From ENR-C587 sp942493235 (GTDB taxonomy: Bacteria; Bacteroidota; Ignavibacteria; Kapaibacteriales; UBA2268), in NCBI GenBank assembly GCA_942493235.1, contig OW818676.1:806001-870000 (forward strand): a stretch of DNA of 64,000 nucleotides, given 5' to 3'. Shown piece by piece: positions 45,316-54,009 of this stretch. Both the position numbers and the translations under genes were made by a program. Position 1 is the first letter of the stretch, and each line of letters opens with the position of its first letter. The notes beneath the pieces are model-generated. The model ran no database searches. It was not told where the DNA came from and worked only from the letters and a program-made list of their open reading frames with translations.

Positions 45316-47319
45316 TTATAATAATTTAAATTCAACGCGTCGGTTTATCTGCCTGTTCTCGTCAGTGTCATTGGGTGCTACAGGTTTGCTTTTGCCATAA
45401 CCAACGATTTTAATACGATTTTTGACAATCCCTTTTGAAATCAAATATTGAGCTACTGCATTAGCTCGGTTTTTTGAAAGCTGTTTATTGTTTGCATCTG
45501 AGCCTACATTATCTGTATGACCACTGATTTCAATATTATACTCATTATTTTCATTAAGAAATGTAATAATTCTATTTAATTCCGAATATGAATCGGTCAA
45601 TAGTTCAAATTTTGCAAATTCAAAGAATATATTATTGAGCCTGATGGTAGCCCCCTTTTTGACAGGTACTAAATATAAATCCTTATTTATCTCTTGATAA
45701 TAAGTAATATTTTTTAAGTCAAGATTTTCATTAATAGCTATAAATCCATTAGCTTCGGCAAGAAAACCATACTTATTGCCCGCCGGTAGAACTATCTGAT
45801 ATGAACCATCATTTGCGTTTGAACGTGCTAAGCCGGCTTCTTGCCCACTATTTAAGAATTCATAAATAATTTTGGCATCTACCGGAGTGTTATCCTTTGC
45901 ATTTAACACTCTACCGCTGACTAAAGTTACAATCTGTGGTTTAAGTGCTTCGGGAAGTTTAATTCGGAAGATATCTTCTCTACCGATTGAATTATTAGAA
46001 GATACGAAATAGCCGTATTCACCGGAAGCCGGAATAGTAAAATAAGCGTCCCATTCAGATGTATTAATTGGAGAACCGATATTCAGGGGTTCGCTCCAAT
46101 GCTTCCAAGTATCGTCTAACCTACGGCTGATAAAAATGTCTTTATCGCCATAGCCGGGTCTTCCAGAGCTTGAGAAAAAGAGAGTAGTCATATCGGCAGC
46201 AATAAACGGAGCTACATCATCTGTAGCCGAATTAATGTCTAATCCTAAATTTTGAGGTTCGCTCCATGTGCTGTCATTTATTTTAAAAGACACATACATG
46301 TCATTTTTCCCGAACGAGTCCTCTCTTTCAACTGAAAGAATTAATACTTTTCCGTTGCTTGCTAAATTATAAGAAGATGAGCTTTGCATCGGATTTAATT
46401 CAAGAATTTCTAATCCTTGCGGATAGCTCCAATCAGTTCCTTTTAAATAAGAAATTGAAATGCCCGGCGATGCTTTCCCTATAGCGGAATTATATTTATT
46501 GCCGACAATCATAGAATTGCCGTCAGCCGAAACAGATATTGCGTAATTAGAATATTCATTATTAAGTGGATATCCGATATTAATTGCGGGCATAAATTCA
46601 TTTTTGGAATTAAGATTAGAATACCATATATCTTGAGCTTTCTTTATGCCTATATTTAATGGATGATCTGAACGAGTAAAATATATTTTTTGTCCGTCTT
46701 GGGTAATAATAGGAGCTAATTCCGGAGATTCAGAATTAATATTGGGTCCCAAATTTTCCGGCAAATAATTAATATCCTTGCTTATAGCTGAATTTATTTG
46801 AATATTTATCGGTGTGGCAGCATCCGAAATCCCGATAGCATCATATCCACATCCTTTATACGCAAGAGAAGCCAGAACTTTTAACTGAAGTTTATATACT
46901 CTGTATTGAGTCTTTTGAATCAATGTACGGAATAAATTAGAATTTGAATTTAATTTCGGATACTTATTTTCATATACTATATTTTGAATATTCAATGAAT
47001 CAAAGAGAATAATTTGATAAATCAGCCCTGAATAATAATTTTCATTTATTATGATTTGCTCAACAAATATCGGATTATCAAACCCGACAGTAATTGATTC
47101 GTAGTCCCTTCCAAACACCGGATGGGGGCACCACGAGCATTCACTAAAGCCAAATTCGGGCATTACGCTGGGTTTCCCCAATATCTCTTTTGCCGAGCAT
47201 TCTTTTCTTGATAGCTCTGAAGTATAATCAATTAATTTGTCTGCCCAGCGGATTTCTTGCGAATATAAATTTAATGTAAATAAAAAAGATATTAGCAAGG
47301 GATATAAATAATGCTTCAT
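45316..47319 (-). CDS. PD40-CRD-OmpA outer-membrane-associated protein, PorE-like
   Basis: 667 residues from the ATG at 47319; 20 further codons upstream encode a non-conserved stretch before the signal peptide. Signal peptide at about 1-20 (FTLNLYSQ). Then a novel N-terminal region, PD40/WD40-like propeller repeats (SPELAPIITQDGQKIYFTRS; DVAPFIAADMTTLFFSSSGRPGYGDKDIF), a carboxypeptidase-regulatory-like domain (SGRVLNAKDNTPVDAKI) and an OmpA peptidoglycan-binding domain (EISGHTDNVG, NRANAVAQYL, NRRVEF). This order matches PorE of the P. gingivalis type IX system, which ties the secretion machine to the cell wall; the role here is inferred. Unlike the protein at 54010 it has no lipobox Cys. 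Confidence 0.8.
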   Translation of the reverse strand: MKHYLYPLLISFLFTLNLYSQEIRWADKLIDYTSELSRKECSAKEILGKPSVMPEFGFSECSWCPHPVFGRDYESITVGFDNPIFVEQIIINENYYSGLIYQIILFDSLNIQNIVYENKYPKLNSNSNLFRTLIQKTQYRVYKLQLKVLASLAYKGCGYDAIGISDAATPINIQINSAISKDINYLPENLGPNINSESPELAPIITQDGQKIYFTRSDHPLNIGIKKAQDIWYSNLNSKNEFMPAINIGYPLNNEYSNYAISVSADGNSMIVGNKYNSAIGKASPGISISYLKGTDWSYPQGLEILELNPMQSSSSYNLASNGKVLILSVEREDSFGKNDMYVSFKINDSTWSEPQNLGLDINSATDDVAPFIAADMTTLFFSSSGRPGYGDKDIFISRRLDDTWKHWSEPLNIGSPINTSEWDAYFTIPASGEYGYFVSSNNSIGREDIFRIKLPEALKPQIVTLVSGRVLNAKDNTPVDAKIIYEFLNSGQEAGLARSNANDGSYQIVLPAGNKYGFLAEANGFIAINENLDLKNITYYQEINKDLYLVPVKKGATIRLNNIFFEFAKFELLTDSYSELNRIITFLNENNEYNIEISGHTDNVGSDANNKQLSKNRANAVAQYLISKGIVKNRIKIVGYGKSKPVAPNDTDENRQINRRVEFKLL

Positions 47320-47790
47320 CGGAATTCCGGTATTATTAATAATGCAACAAAAATAATGTAACAAGCAAACTATTAGCATCGAAACTAAACATAAGACTTT
47401 ATAACGACGTACTTATTTAAATGCTGTTGTAAATACTCATAAGTGCAGCTCTCTTGATTTGAATAAAGTACAATATCAAAGATATGATGTTTGTTAGTAC
47501 GTATCGTTTTTTTATTCTATATTTATATGTAACTTACAAATTCGACAAACGGAATTATAAAGACTTATAGTGTTCACTGTTACTGAATAAAGTTGGGATA
47601 AATCTGAATGGACGGCAAGTAAAATCAGCAAAGCAAATTATTAGGCGAATTGGGTAAGTTCCAGAAGGATTTCCAAATATAAATATCGGGTCAAACAGTG
47701 TGCAGAAAGTGTGCAGAAATAAAGTTAAAAATGCACAGAAATGCAGAATATTGCGAATATTAGCCAGAATAATCAGTCATAAATATAAAT

Positions 47791-47825
47791 AAAAAAAGCC
47801 GTAAGTTGTTTAATTCTCACGGCTT
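47791..47825 (-). terminator. Terminator candidate for the response-regulator gene
   Basis: On the minus strand a stem AGCCGT / ACGGCT (17-nt loop) is followed by TTTTTTT. Lies about 200 nt beyond the response-regulator stop codon. Confidence 0.5.
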
Positions 47826-47990
47826 GTAATCTATATATATAAGTTATATTCTAAAAAGGACTCTTCTGTTTTTATGAAAAACTCACTACTAATATCATCC
47901 ACCAATTTATGAAAACCGAAAAGGAGACGAAGAGCCCTAAGTTTATTTGTTAGGAGTTAATATGAATCAAAGTACAATCTTTTTAAATTT

Positions 47991-48015
47991 GAGGCGGGTA
48001 GGTATTCCCCGCCTC
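47991..48015. other. GC-rich hairpin just after response-regulator stop
   Basis: Perfect 8-bp stem GAGGCGGG / CCCGCCTC with 9-nt loop, 11 nt past the stop on the minus strand. It lacks a T-run, so it may stabilise the transcript end rather than terminate. Confidence 0.5.
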
Positions 48016-48025
48016 TCTAATGACA

Positions 48026-48400
48026 TCAAACCGCTACTACCTGAAATTTTTCTTTTATATCACAGAGCAAATCGTTAACTCTTTTCCAACTGACAGGTTT
48101 CTCGAAATAATCATTGGCACCACAACTGAAAGCTTTACTAATTATTTCTTTTTCAATATTTCCTGTGCAAAGTACGATAAAAGCACTGCTGTCAAATTTT
48201 CTTATAATCTTTATTAATTCAATTCCATTCATGTCCGGCAATCCATAATCAGTAAATATCACATCGTAAGCCGAACTTTCATATTCCTTTATTCCATCTT
48301 TTGAACTGCTACAAGATTTACAATTATAACCGTTTAGTTCTAATGCATTCTTGAACATTTTTAGGGTGATTTCATCATCATCAATTACTAAAATTTTCAT
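48026..48400 (-). CDS. Single-domain response regulator (CheY-like)
   Basis: 124 residues from the ATG at 48400; nine upstream codons are a non-conserved extension. Receiver domain only: acidic D7-D8-D9, phospho-acceptor D51 in IFTDYGLPD, Thr in LCTGN and Lys in FEKPVS. No output domain, so it should act by protein contact. No histidine kinase is nearby. Confidence 0.88.
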   Translation of the reverse strand: MKILVIDDDEITLKMFKNALELNGYNCKSCSSSKDGIKEYESSAYDVIFTDYGLPDMNGIELIKIIRKFDSSAFIVLCTGNIEKEIISKAFSCGANDYFEKPVSWKRVNDLLCDIKEKFQVVAV

Positions 48401-49543
48401 TCTACAATCCCTAATTTTCAAGTTCATTTAATATCTTGCAATCGTTGTGCCAAACTTTATTGTTAAGTAAACAAAAATTGTAATACAATATAATTCATAT
48501 ACTTATCAATATCTTTACAATCTTTATAAAAACTTCATAATTGAGTAATTATTCAAAACTGAAAACAAAAATGAACAATATTGCAAATTTGCATTGTTTG
48601 CTAAATTTAAACAATATTTCAATTCACGAGCATGCATAAGATAATTCTAGGGTATAAAATCCTTAGCTAAATATAAATATTGCTCATATAGATTAACTCT
48701 GAAATTAATTTTTAGATTTACCTCTTTTGCCTATACAAATATAAGGATAAAATATTATCAAGTCAAATATTTTTCTTAAAGTTATCAATAAATAAAATGA
48801 AAATATTATTTATTTAGAAAATCTTCTAAATATTGTTGCTTAGTAAAATAATGAGACAATAGAGGGACAGATTATTTCTATACACAAATAGTATTGGAAG
48901 AGAAGAATGATAAAGGGAGAGCCACTTTCATTTTACCGATGTTCAACAGCTAACGATGTTGGAAGAAAAGTATCCGTACATGATCTTCAAGCCCTACCTT
49001 TGGGGAGGGTTTGGAAGGGGTTGATTCAATTACGAATTTCAAATAACCAATTACGATTTACATAAGATATGTCTTATCTAATTCCCCGAACCCCGAAAAA
49101 AGGACCACCCCGTCATCGCTTGGCGATGCCACCCCTCCAATTGGAGGGGAATTTTAAGAAATAGCTGTTAAACAGTTGCCTTTTACATCAATACATGATC
49201 TTCAAGCCCTCCCTTTGGGGAAGGTTTGGGAGGGGTTGAAAGATTTTTAGCTGTCAGCCTTACTACGCAGAGCGTAGTAAGGAGGCGAAATGGAGTGCCA
49301 CTATCATGTTACCGATGTTGAACATCTAACGATGTTAGAAGAAAAAAAATGATTTTCCAAACGCCACTATCCAATTCCTATTTCCTACTTCCCAATTCCT
49401 AATTCCCACTTTATAACTTTATAAACTTTCAACTTTATAACTTAGTAAACTTCCGAACTTTCAAATAAAAATTGCATATCTTCGACTTTTAATTATCAAA
49501 ATAATAATTATTTATTTTTATATATAATAGAGAGGTCAGTGCA
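48401..49543. repeat. 1.1-kb repeat-rich spacer before trxB
   Basis: No gene seen. Direct repeats of ~48 bp at 48977-49024 and 49192-49239 (start TACATGATCTTCAAGCCC, end GGGGTTGA). The TACCGATGTT family occurs at 48934-48970 and 49310-49347. The CCTTACTACG palindrome is at 49258-49282 and an imperfect GGAGGGG palindrome near 49105-49150. The trxB promoter must be at its right end; GAGGT precedes the trxB ATG. Confidence 0.65.
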
Positions 49544-50488
49544 ATGGCTGAACATCATCAAGTAATAGTAATCGGGTCGGGTCCGGCAGGTTTTACGGCA
49601 GGATTATACACTTCAAGGGCAAATTTAGAAACAGTAATATTTGAGGGTATGCAGCCCGGTGGTCAATTAATGATAACTACCGATGTAGAGAATTTTCCCG
49701 GTTTTGAAAATGGAATAGAGGGTCCTGCTATGATGGACATTTTCCGTAAACAGGCTAACAAATTCGGAGCAAAATCAATTTATGAGTTTATTGATAAAGT
49801 TGATTTTTCGCAAAGACCATTCAAGTTATTTAACGACACCGGAAAAGAATATACAGCCGATGCGGTAATAATTGCAACAGGTGCTAAGGCGAAATTATTA
49901 GACATTCCGAGCGAAGCTACATATTGGGGCAGGGGAATCTCGGCTTGTGCTACTTGCGACGGATTTTTCTATCGCGGTAAAGATGTGTTTGTGGTTGGTG
50001 GTGGAGATACGGCTATGGAAGAAGCAAATTATCTTACAAATATGTGTAATTCAGTAACTTTAGTTCACAGACGTCAAGGATTTAGAGCATCGAAAATTAT
50101 GATAGACAGATGCAAGGCTAATCCAAAAATTCATTTCTTATTAGATAGCGTCATAGACGAATATTTAGGTGAGAAAGTTAACGGTTTCGATTCACTTACT
50201 TCTATCAGAGTCAAAAATGTAATTACGGGCGAGATGAGTGTTCACACCGGGCATGGAGTATTTGTAGCTATTGGTCATCAGCCGAATACTAAAATATTTG
50301 AAGGTGTATTAGACATGAACGAAGAAAGTTATTTAATTACCAAAGGCAAATCAACTTATACAAATATCGAGGGTGTTTTTGCTTGCGGCGATGTGCAGGA
50401 CAGCACCTACCGTCAGGCAATTACTGCCGCCGGTAGCGGATGTTCGGCTGCAATTGATGCTGAAAGATGGCTAATGGCTCAGCATTAA
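49544..50488 (+). CDS. trxB: Thioredoxin reductase
   Basis: 314 residues, full length. FAD site GSGPAGFTAGLYTSRA, redox-active C135-A-T-C138, NADPH site VVGGGDTAMEEANYL with HRRQGFRAS, and the C-terminal FAD motif GVFACGDVQD. Low-molecular-weight type. Uses NADPH to keep thioredoxin reduced. Monocistronic, with repeats on both sides. Confidence 0.97.
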   Translation: MAEHHQVIVIGSGPAGFTAGLYTSRANLETVIFEGMQPGGQLMITTDVENFPGFENGIEGPAMMDIFRKQANKFGAKSIYEFIDKVDFSQRPFKLFNDTGKEYTADAVIIATGAKAKLLDIPSEATYWGRGISACATCDGFFYRGKDVFVVGGGDTAMEEANYLTNMCNSVTLVHRRQGFRASKIMIDRCKANPKIHFLLDSVIDEYLGEKVNGFDSLTSIRVKNVITGEMSVHTGHGVFVAIGHQPNTKIFEGVLDMNEESYLITKGKSTYTNIEGVFACGDVQDSTYRQAITAAGSGCSAAIDAERWLMAQH

Positions 50489-50574
50489 GATATTATATTA
50501 TGAATTTATATTGTCAAAAAATATAAAATTATAATCAACAAATCGCTCAAATGTTAGTTTTAAATTAAAATTAC

Positions 50575-50705
50575 GAGCTTGTCTAAAAAAGTAATAAGAT
50601 AGCCAAATCGTCATTTTGGGTGTAACGAAGAATCCGGAATTATCAATATTTAGCTTTTTCTGGATTCTTCAATCGTTTAGAATGACAAATATTAGGCAGT
50701 CTCGA
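50575..50705 (+). repeat. GAGGCTGTCT-family MITE-like element, copy D
   Basis: Ends GAGCTTGTCTAAAA and TTAGGCAGTCTC; core GAAGAATCCGGAATTATC...TCTGGATTCTTC. 131 bp. Its right end stops 4 nt before the stop codon of the decayed gene at 50709. Confidence 0.8.
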
Positions 50706-50708
50706 GAA

Positions 50709-50975
50709 TTAATCATTATTTTCGCTTTCCATCTCTTTCACTATCCTAACTGTTTCAATACTTACGGTGGTAACTCTCATAAGTAAATCTATTACTTTGT
50801 CTTTATAGTCGATGAATTTGTATGTGTTGAACTTCTCTGCAATTGTCGGGTCTTTGGGTTTCTTTTCTTTGTACTGGTCTAAAATCCATTCTAAAGCGGA
50901 GCGGTTACCGAGTTTATAATCCCAAACTTAGGCAGGAATACCGGATACTACTGATAATTCTATATAAATACAATA
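50709..50975 (-). pseudogene. Decayed 3' end of a large restriction-modification helicase/methylase gene
   Basis: On the minus strand a frame reads SGIPA, then a TAA stop, then VWDYKLGNRSALEW, ILDQYKEKKPKDPTI, FIDYKDKVIDLLMRV, TVSIETVRIV and ends NND-stop. From memory, this order (SGIP, a Y-x-L-G-N-R-S-A-L-E-W motif, then a conserved Leu-rich tail) is the C-terminus of big type ISP/type III-like restriction-modification proteins. An in-frame stop and the lack of any upstream coding sequence show it is a remnant of about 85 codons. Confidence 0.55.
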
Positions 50976-51068
50976 AAAAGATTATCTAATAAAATTTTTT
51001 TTTGATAATTTAGTCTATATTACTTTAATAGCGTAATAAACAAAAATTGTAATTATAACGGAACTAAT

Positions 51069-52010
51069 ATGCGTAAAATCCCTTTGTTAGGCTTGATGTT
51101 GATAGTTTTTACAGGTTCTTTGTTTTCTGCTGATAATACTAGCCCATATCAATTTTTACGATTTAACTCGGGAGCAAGAGCCGCTGCTTTAGCCGGTGCT
51201 ACAGTATCTATGCCCGAAGACGGTACTATGATGTTTTACAATCCTGCTTCAGTTTATACAGTAGAGAGCAAAGCTCTTAACTTGACATTTTTAAAACACG
51301 CACTTGATATTAATTCCGGTAATGCATCATATATTACAAGAATAAAGGATTACGGTGTATTCTCTGCCGGTATGGTATTTACAGACTACGGTTCATTTGA
51401 CAGAGCTGATAATCTCGGCAACAAATCGGGAACTTTTGGAGCAAATGATTTTGCTTTATCAGTAGGATACAGCAATATTTTAGACACGAACTTATACTAT
51501 GGCGTAGCTATAAAATATATTTATGTAGGGCTTGAAGATGGTAATTCATCAGCTTTAGCTCTTGATGCCGGTTTATTATACAGGCTGTCGGACAAAAAGA
51601 CCAATATCGGTTTATCAATTTTGAATTCGGGATTTCAGCTTTCTAAATTTTATAATTATTCCGAATCTGTTCCTTTAGACATAAGGCTGGGAATCAATCA
51701 CAGGCTCGAGGGGCTCCCCTTGCTACTCAATTTCTCATTCCATCATTTGGCAGATAGTGAAGACTCTTTCTTTGATAGATTTGCTAATTTCTCAATTGGG
51801 GGCGAGATTTATTTAGGGCAATACATAATGGCTCGTTTAGGATATGACAATCAGATTCATAGATTGACCGCTCCGGCTGCTGATAAAGGTTTAGCCGGAT
51901 TTTCAGGCGGATTGGGCTTAAAATTCGATAGATTTAATTTAGATTATTCCGTTTCGCAGATAGGGCTATCGGCATATCTGCACAGAATGGGTATTAGTTT
52001 AGATATATAA
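51069..52010 (+). CDS. PorV/PorQ-family outer-membrane protein (T9SS-associated)
   Basis: 313 residues. Signal peptide at 1-20 (GSLFSA). The mature start YQFLRFNSGARAAALAGATVSMPED...MMFYNPAS is the N-terminal signature of the PorV/PorQ family, followed by a ~12-14 strand beta-barrel pattern of alternating hydrophobic residues (YGVAIKYIYVG, LSIGGEIYLG). In P. gingivalis PorQ works with PorU/PorZ in attaching T9SS cargo at the surface. PorV versus PorQ cannot be decided, though the length favours PorQ. Next gene after 74 bp on the same strand. Confidence 0.75.
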   Translation: MRKIPLLGLMLIVFTGSLFSADNTSPYQFLRFNSGARAAALAGATVSMPEDGTMMFYNPASVYTVESKALNLTFLKHALDINSGNASYITRIKDYGVFSAGMVFTDYGSFDRADNLGNKSGTFGANDFALSVGYSNILDTNLYYGVAIKYIYVGLEDGNSSALALDAGLLYRLSDKKTNIGLSILNSGFQLSKFYNYSESVPLDIRLGINHRLEGLPLLLNFSFHHLADSEDSFFDRFANFSIGGEIYLGQYIMARLGYDNQIHRLTAPAADKGLAGFSGGLGLKFDRFNLDYSVSQIGLSAYLHRMGISLDI

Positions 52011-52084
52011 TAATTTTGATACTAATAATATTATTAGTAATAAGAAAAATAAGAATAAAAATATAATAAAAATTAAGGGGAAAA

Positions 52085-52510
52085 ATGAAAAAGTTAATCT
52101 TAGTAGTATTTATTTTTTTAATTGCTTTAGTAATTAATTCCGAGTCTTATGCTCAACAGACTACTCAGCCGGCTGCGACTACTCAGCCGCAAGCAATATT
52201 AAAGCCGACTATGGTAATAGATAATTTGGTATTTGTTTCTACTGCACTGAATACTATAGAAATAAGTGGTGCAGAAGTAGATGGATTTTTACTATGTAAA
52301 AATCACATTGATGGCGAAATCAAAAAATTAGCTCAGGAAAAGAAAACTCCGACCGATACGGCTACTATTTCTATTCCATTGAATATAGCAAATGCGACTA
52401 TTCAATTACTACAAAGAGCGAAATTCTCAGGTGCTAATGCTATTAAATATAAAGCATTTGTTGACTCACTTTATGCAGCAGCTAAGTCCGCTGTGCCAGC
52501 AAAAAAATAG
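52085..52510 (+). CDS. Small secreted protein of unknown function
   Basis: 141 residues. Signal peptide (1-23, ending SYA), then a Gln/Thr/Pro-rich linker with two copies of TTQP, and a helical mature domain (about 45-141). No family recognised. AGGGG precedes the ATG. Follows the PorQ-like gene and ends at a strong terminator, so the two probably form an operon. Confidence 0.6.
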   Translation: MKKLILVVFIFLIALVINSESYAQQTTQPAATTQPQAILKPTMVIDNLVFVSTALNTIEISGAEVDGFLLCKNHIDGEIKKLAQEKKTPTDTATISIPLNIANATIQLLQRAKFSGANAIKYKAFVDSLYAAAKSAVPAKK

Positions 52511-52527
52511 ATTTAATAGAAATATAA

Positions 52528-52567
52528 AAATCCCTTCTGAGCTTTATGCTTTGAAGGGATTTTTTTA
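52528..52567 (+). terminator. Terminator of the PorQ-like operon
   Basis: Stem AAATCCCTTC / GAAGGGATTT, 15-nt loop, run of T afterwards; 17 nt past the stop codon. Confidence 0.9.
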
Positions 52568-52596
52568 TATTAAAGGTAGTAATCAATTAATTATTT

Positions 52597-52738
52597 AAGT
52601 CTGTTGCAATACTATATAATTTTCAATTCAAATTTATTTTACCCTACGGTTAACCATAAGGTTGAACAGTACTTAGAAGTATGAAAATCTTTATATAATT
52701 AACAGTAATTAAATATTTTAGACTTTTGCAACAGCCTT
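52597..52738 (-). repeat. GGCTGTTGCAAAA-family element, uninterrupted copy
   Basis: Ends AAGTCTGTTGCAATACT and GTCTAAAATATT... reversed (TTTTGCAACAGCCTT). It contains the hairpin-like CTACGGTTAACCATAAGG (52643-52660), a relative of the 30038-30063 palindrome. Opposite orientation to the copy at 21368. Confidence 0.7.
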
Positions 52739-52747
52739 TATTTGATA

Positions 52748-53878
52748 TTAGAACATAAACATTATACTAAATACTAATGCGAAAATGGCAATCAACATTT
52801 TGCGAGCCATCATCGGTTTTTCTTTCTTTATTGTATTCCAGCATAAAGATGAGTAATAGAAAAATACGCACATAATCACTGTAATTAGAGCTACACTTAT
52901 CGGGTGGGCTCTCGGACCTAACAGATATATATATCCGTAGTTAATTACCGAGCCATATACTAACATCAAATGACCGATATAGACCAATAGCGATTCTTGC
53001 CCGGCAATAGCAAAAGCTCTGCCTATACTTAGATTTTTGAGCTTCTCTTCGAATAAATAAGAAATGCAGAAAATTAATATTATACCGCAAGTCCTAAATA
53101 GCGAGTGAGTAGGGAAGCCCTGCCACCAGTCTTTCCATCCGATTACTCCGATTAAGTAGTCGCCGGTTTGTAAAAGTATAAATCCAAGCACAAGAGCAGT
53201 AATTATTCCGATTTTAGCAAACTTCTCTTTATTTTTTGCATCAAAAAATATTGCAGTAAAGGCTACACCCGCAAAAAAGTATCCGCTCCAAGGGAATAAT
53301 GGGAATTTGGAAACCGGAGACTCAGCAAGATAAGAGCCGACCATAGTCGGAAATATAGTAAATGGGTCCCAATTCCAAATCATAGGCGTAAAGAAGAAAA
53401 ATCCTAATGCAATTGCAATTGATAAGTATTTCAAAATCTTTAGATTAGGAGTTAATAGAAGCAGAATTAATGCCAATACTGACGACATAACTATAGTCTG
53501 CAATACGTCACATTCCGCTAATATCAATACCTGTTGATGGTCTAAAGTAAATAGATTGAAAATTGATAGAACCGGTAAATGAATAAAATATGCCAAAGTA
53601 AGTATTAATCCAAGTCTGCGTAAGTAGTCCCATAGCGGTTTACGGAAATGTTTATAATCGTCATGCTTTCTTGTGGCAGCTATCCAGAAACCGGAGCCGG
53701 CAAAAAACAAAAATCCGACAGAAATAAATCCGTTTAGTACATTTAATAAATGAAAAATTGTTCCGTATTCATAGTCATTGTGCATTATCGCATTGACCAC
53801 ATGGCATTCGAGCATAGCAAAAACTGCTAATCCCCTAAGTGCATCTATAAATACGTATCTGGTACCTTTTTTCTCCAT
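52748..53878 (-). CDS. DUF1624/heparan-alpha-glucosaminide N-acetyltransferase-like membrane protein
   Basis: 376 residues, about ten membrane helices. The N-terminal RYVFIDALRGLAVFAMLECHVVNAI with its R-x-x-x-x-D-x-x-R-G pattern is the DUF1624/HGSNAT catalytic signature, in which a His in the first periplasmic loop handles the acetyl group. Predicted to acetylate a sugar or other envelope component; the substrate is unknown. Single gene. Confidence 0.75.
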   Translation of the reverse strand: MEKKGTRYVFIDALRGLAVFAMLECHVVNAIMHNDYEYGTIFHLLNVLNGFISVGFLFFAGSGFWIAATRKHDDYKHFRKPLWDYLRRLGLILTLAYFIHLPVLSIFNLFTLDHQQVLILAECDVLQTIVMSSVLALILLLLTPNLKILKYLSIAIALGFFFFTPMIWNWDPFTIFPTMVGSYLAESPVSKFPLFPWSGYFFAGVAFTAIFFDAKNKEKFAKIGIITALVLGFILLQTGDYLIGVIGWKDWWQGFPTHSLFRTCGIILIFCISYLFEEKLKNLSIGRAFAIAGQESLLVYIGHLMLVYGSVINYGYIYLLGPRAHPISVALITVIMCVFFYYSSLCWNTIKKEKPMMARKMLIAIFALVFSIMFMF

Positions 53879-54009
53879 ACATTTACCTATATTAGTATTA
53901 AAATTATTCGTAATTGGTACATAAATTATGTTTATTTGAAAATTACTATCTTAAAGATTGTAAAATACAAAAAATAATTTGAATACTAAATAAATAATTA
54001 TCTCAACGC

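Larger units (their letters stand above)
47320..48025. other. Spacer with degraded sequence and hairpins
   Basis: 706 bp without a convincing gene. A short frame near 47640-47684 ends in LGEKFQ-like residues and could be the tail of a lost gene. GTGTGCAGAAA is repeated in tandem at 47699-47720. A terminator (47791-47825) and a hairpin (47991-48015) lie on the right side. Confidence 0.4.

Noticed and set aside
47640..47725. Possible integrase remnant or attachment site with the GTGTGCAGAAA tandem repeat
   Set aside because: Only a short open tail and a two-unit repeat are visible; there is no tRNA gene, no second att copy and no recognisable integrase motif.
48020..48217. Plus-strand frame of 65 codons opposite the response-regulator gene
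   Set aside because: Antisense to a clear receiver domain, with no signal or family match.
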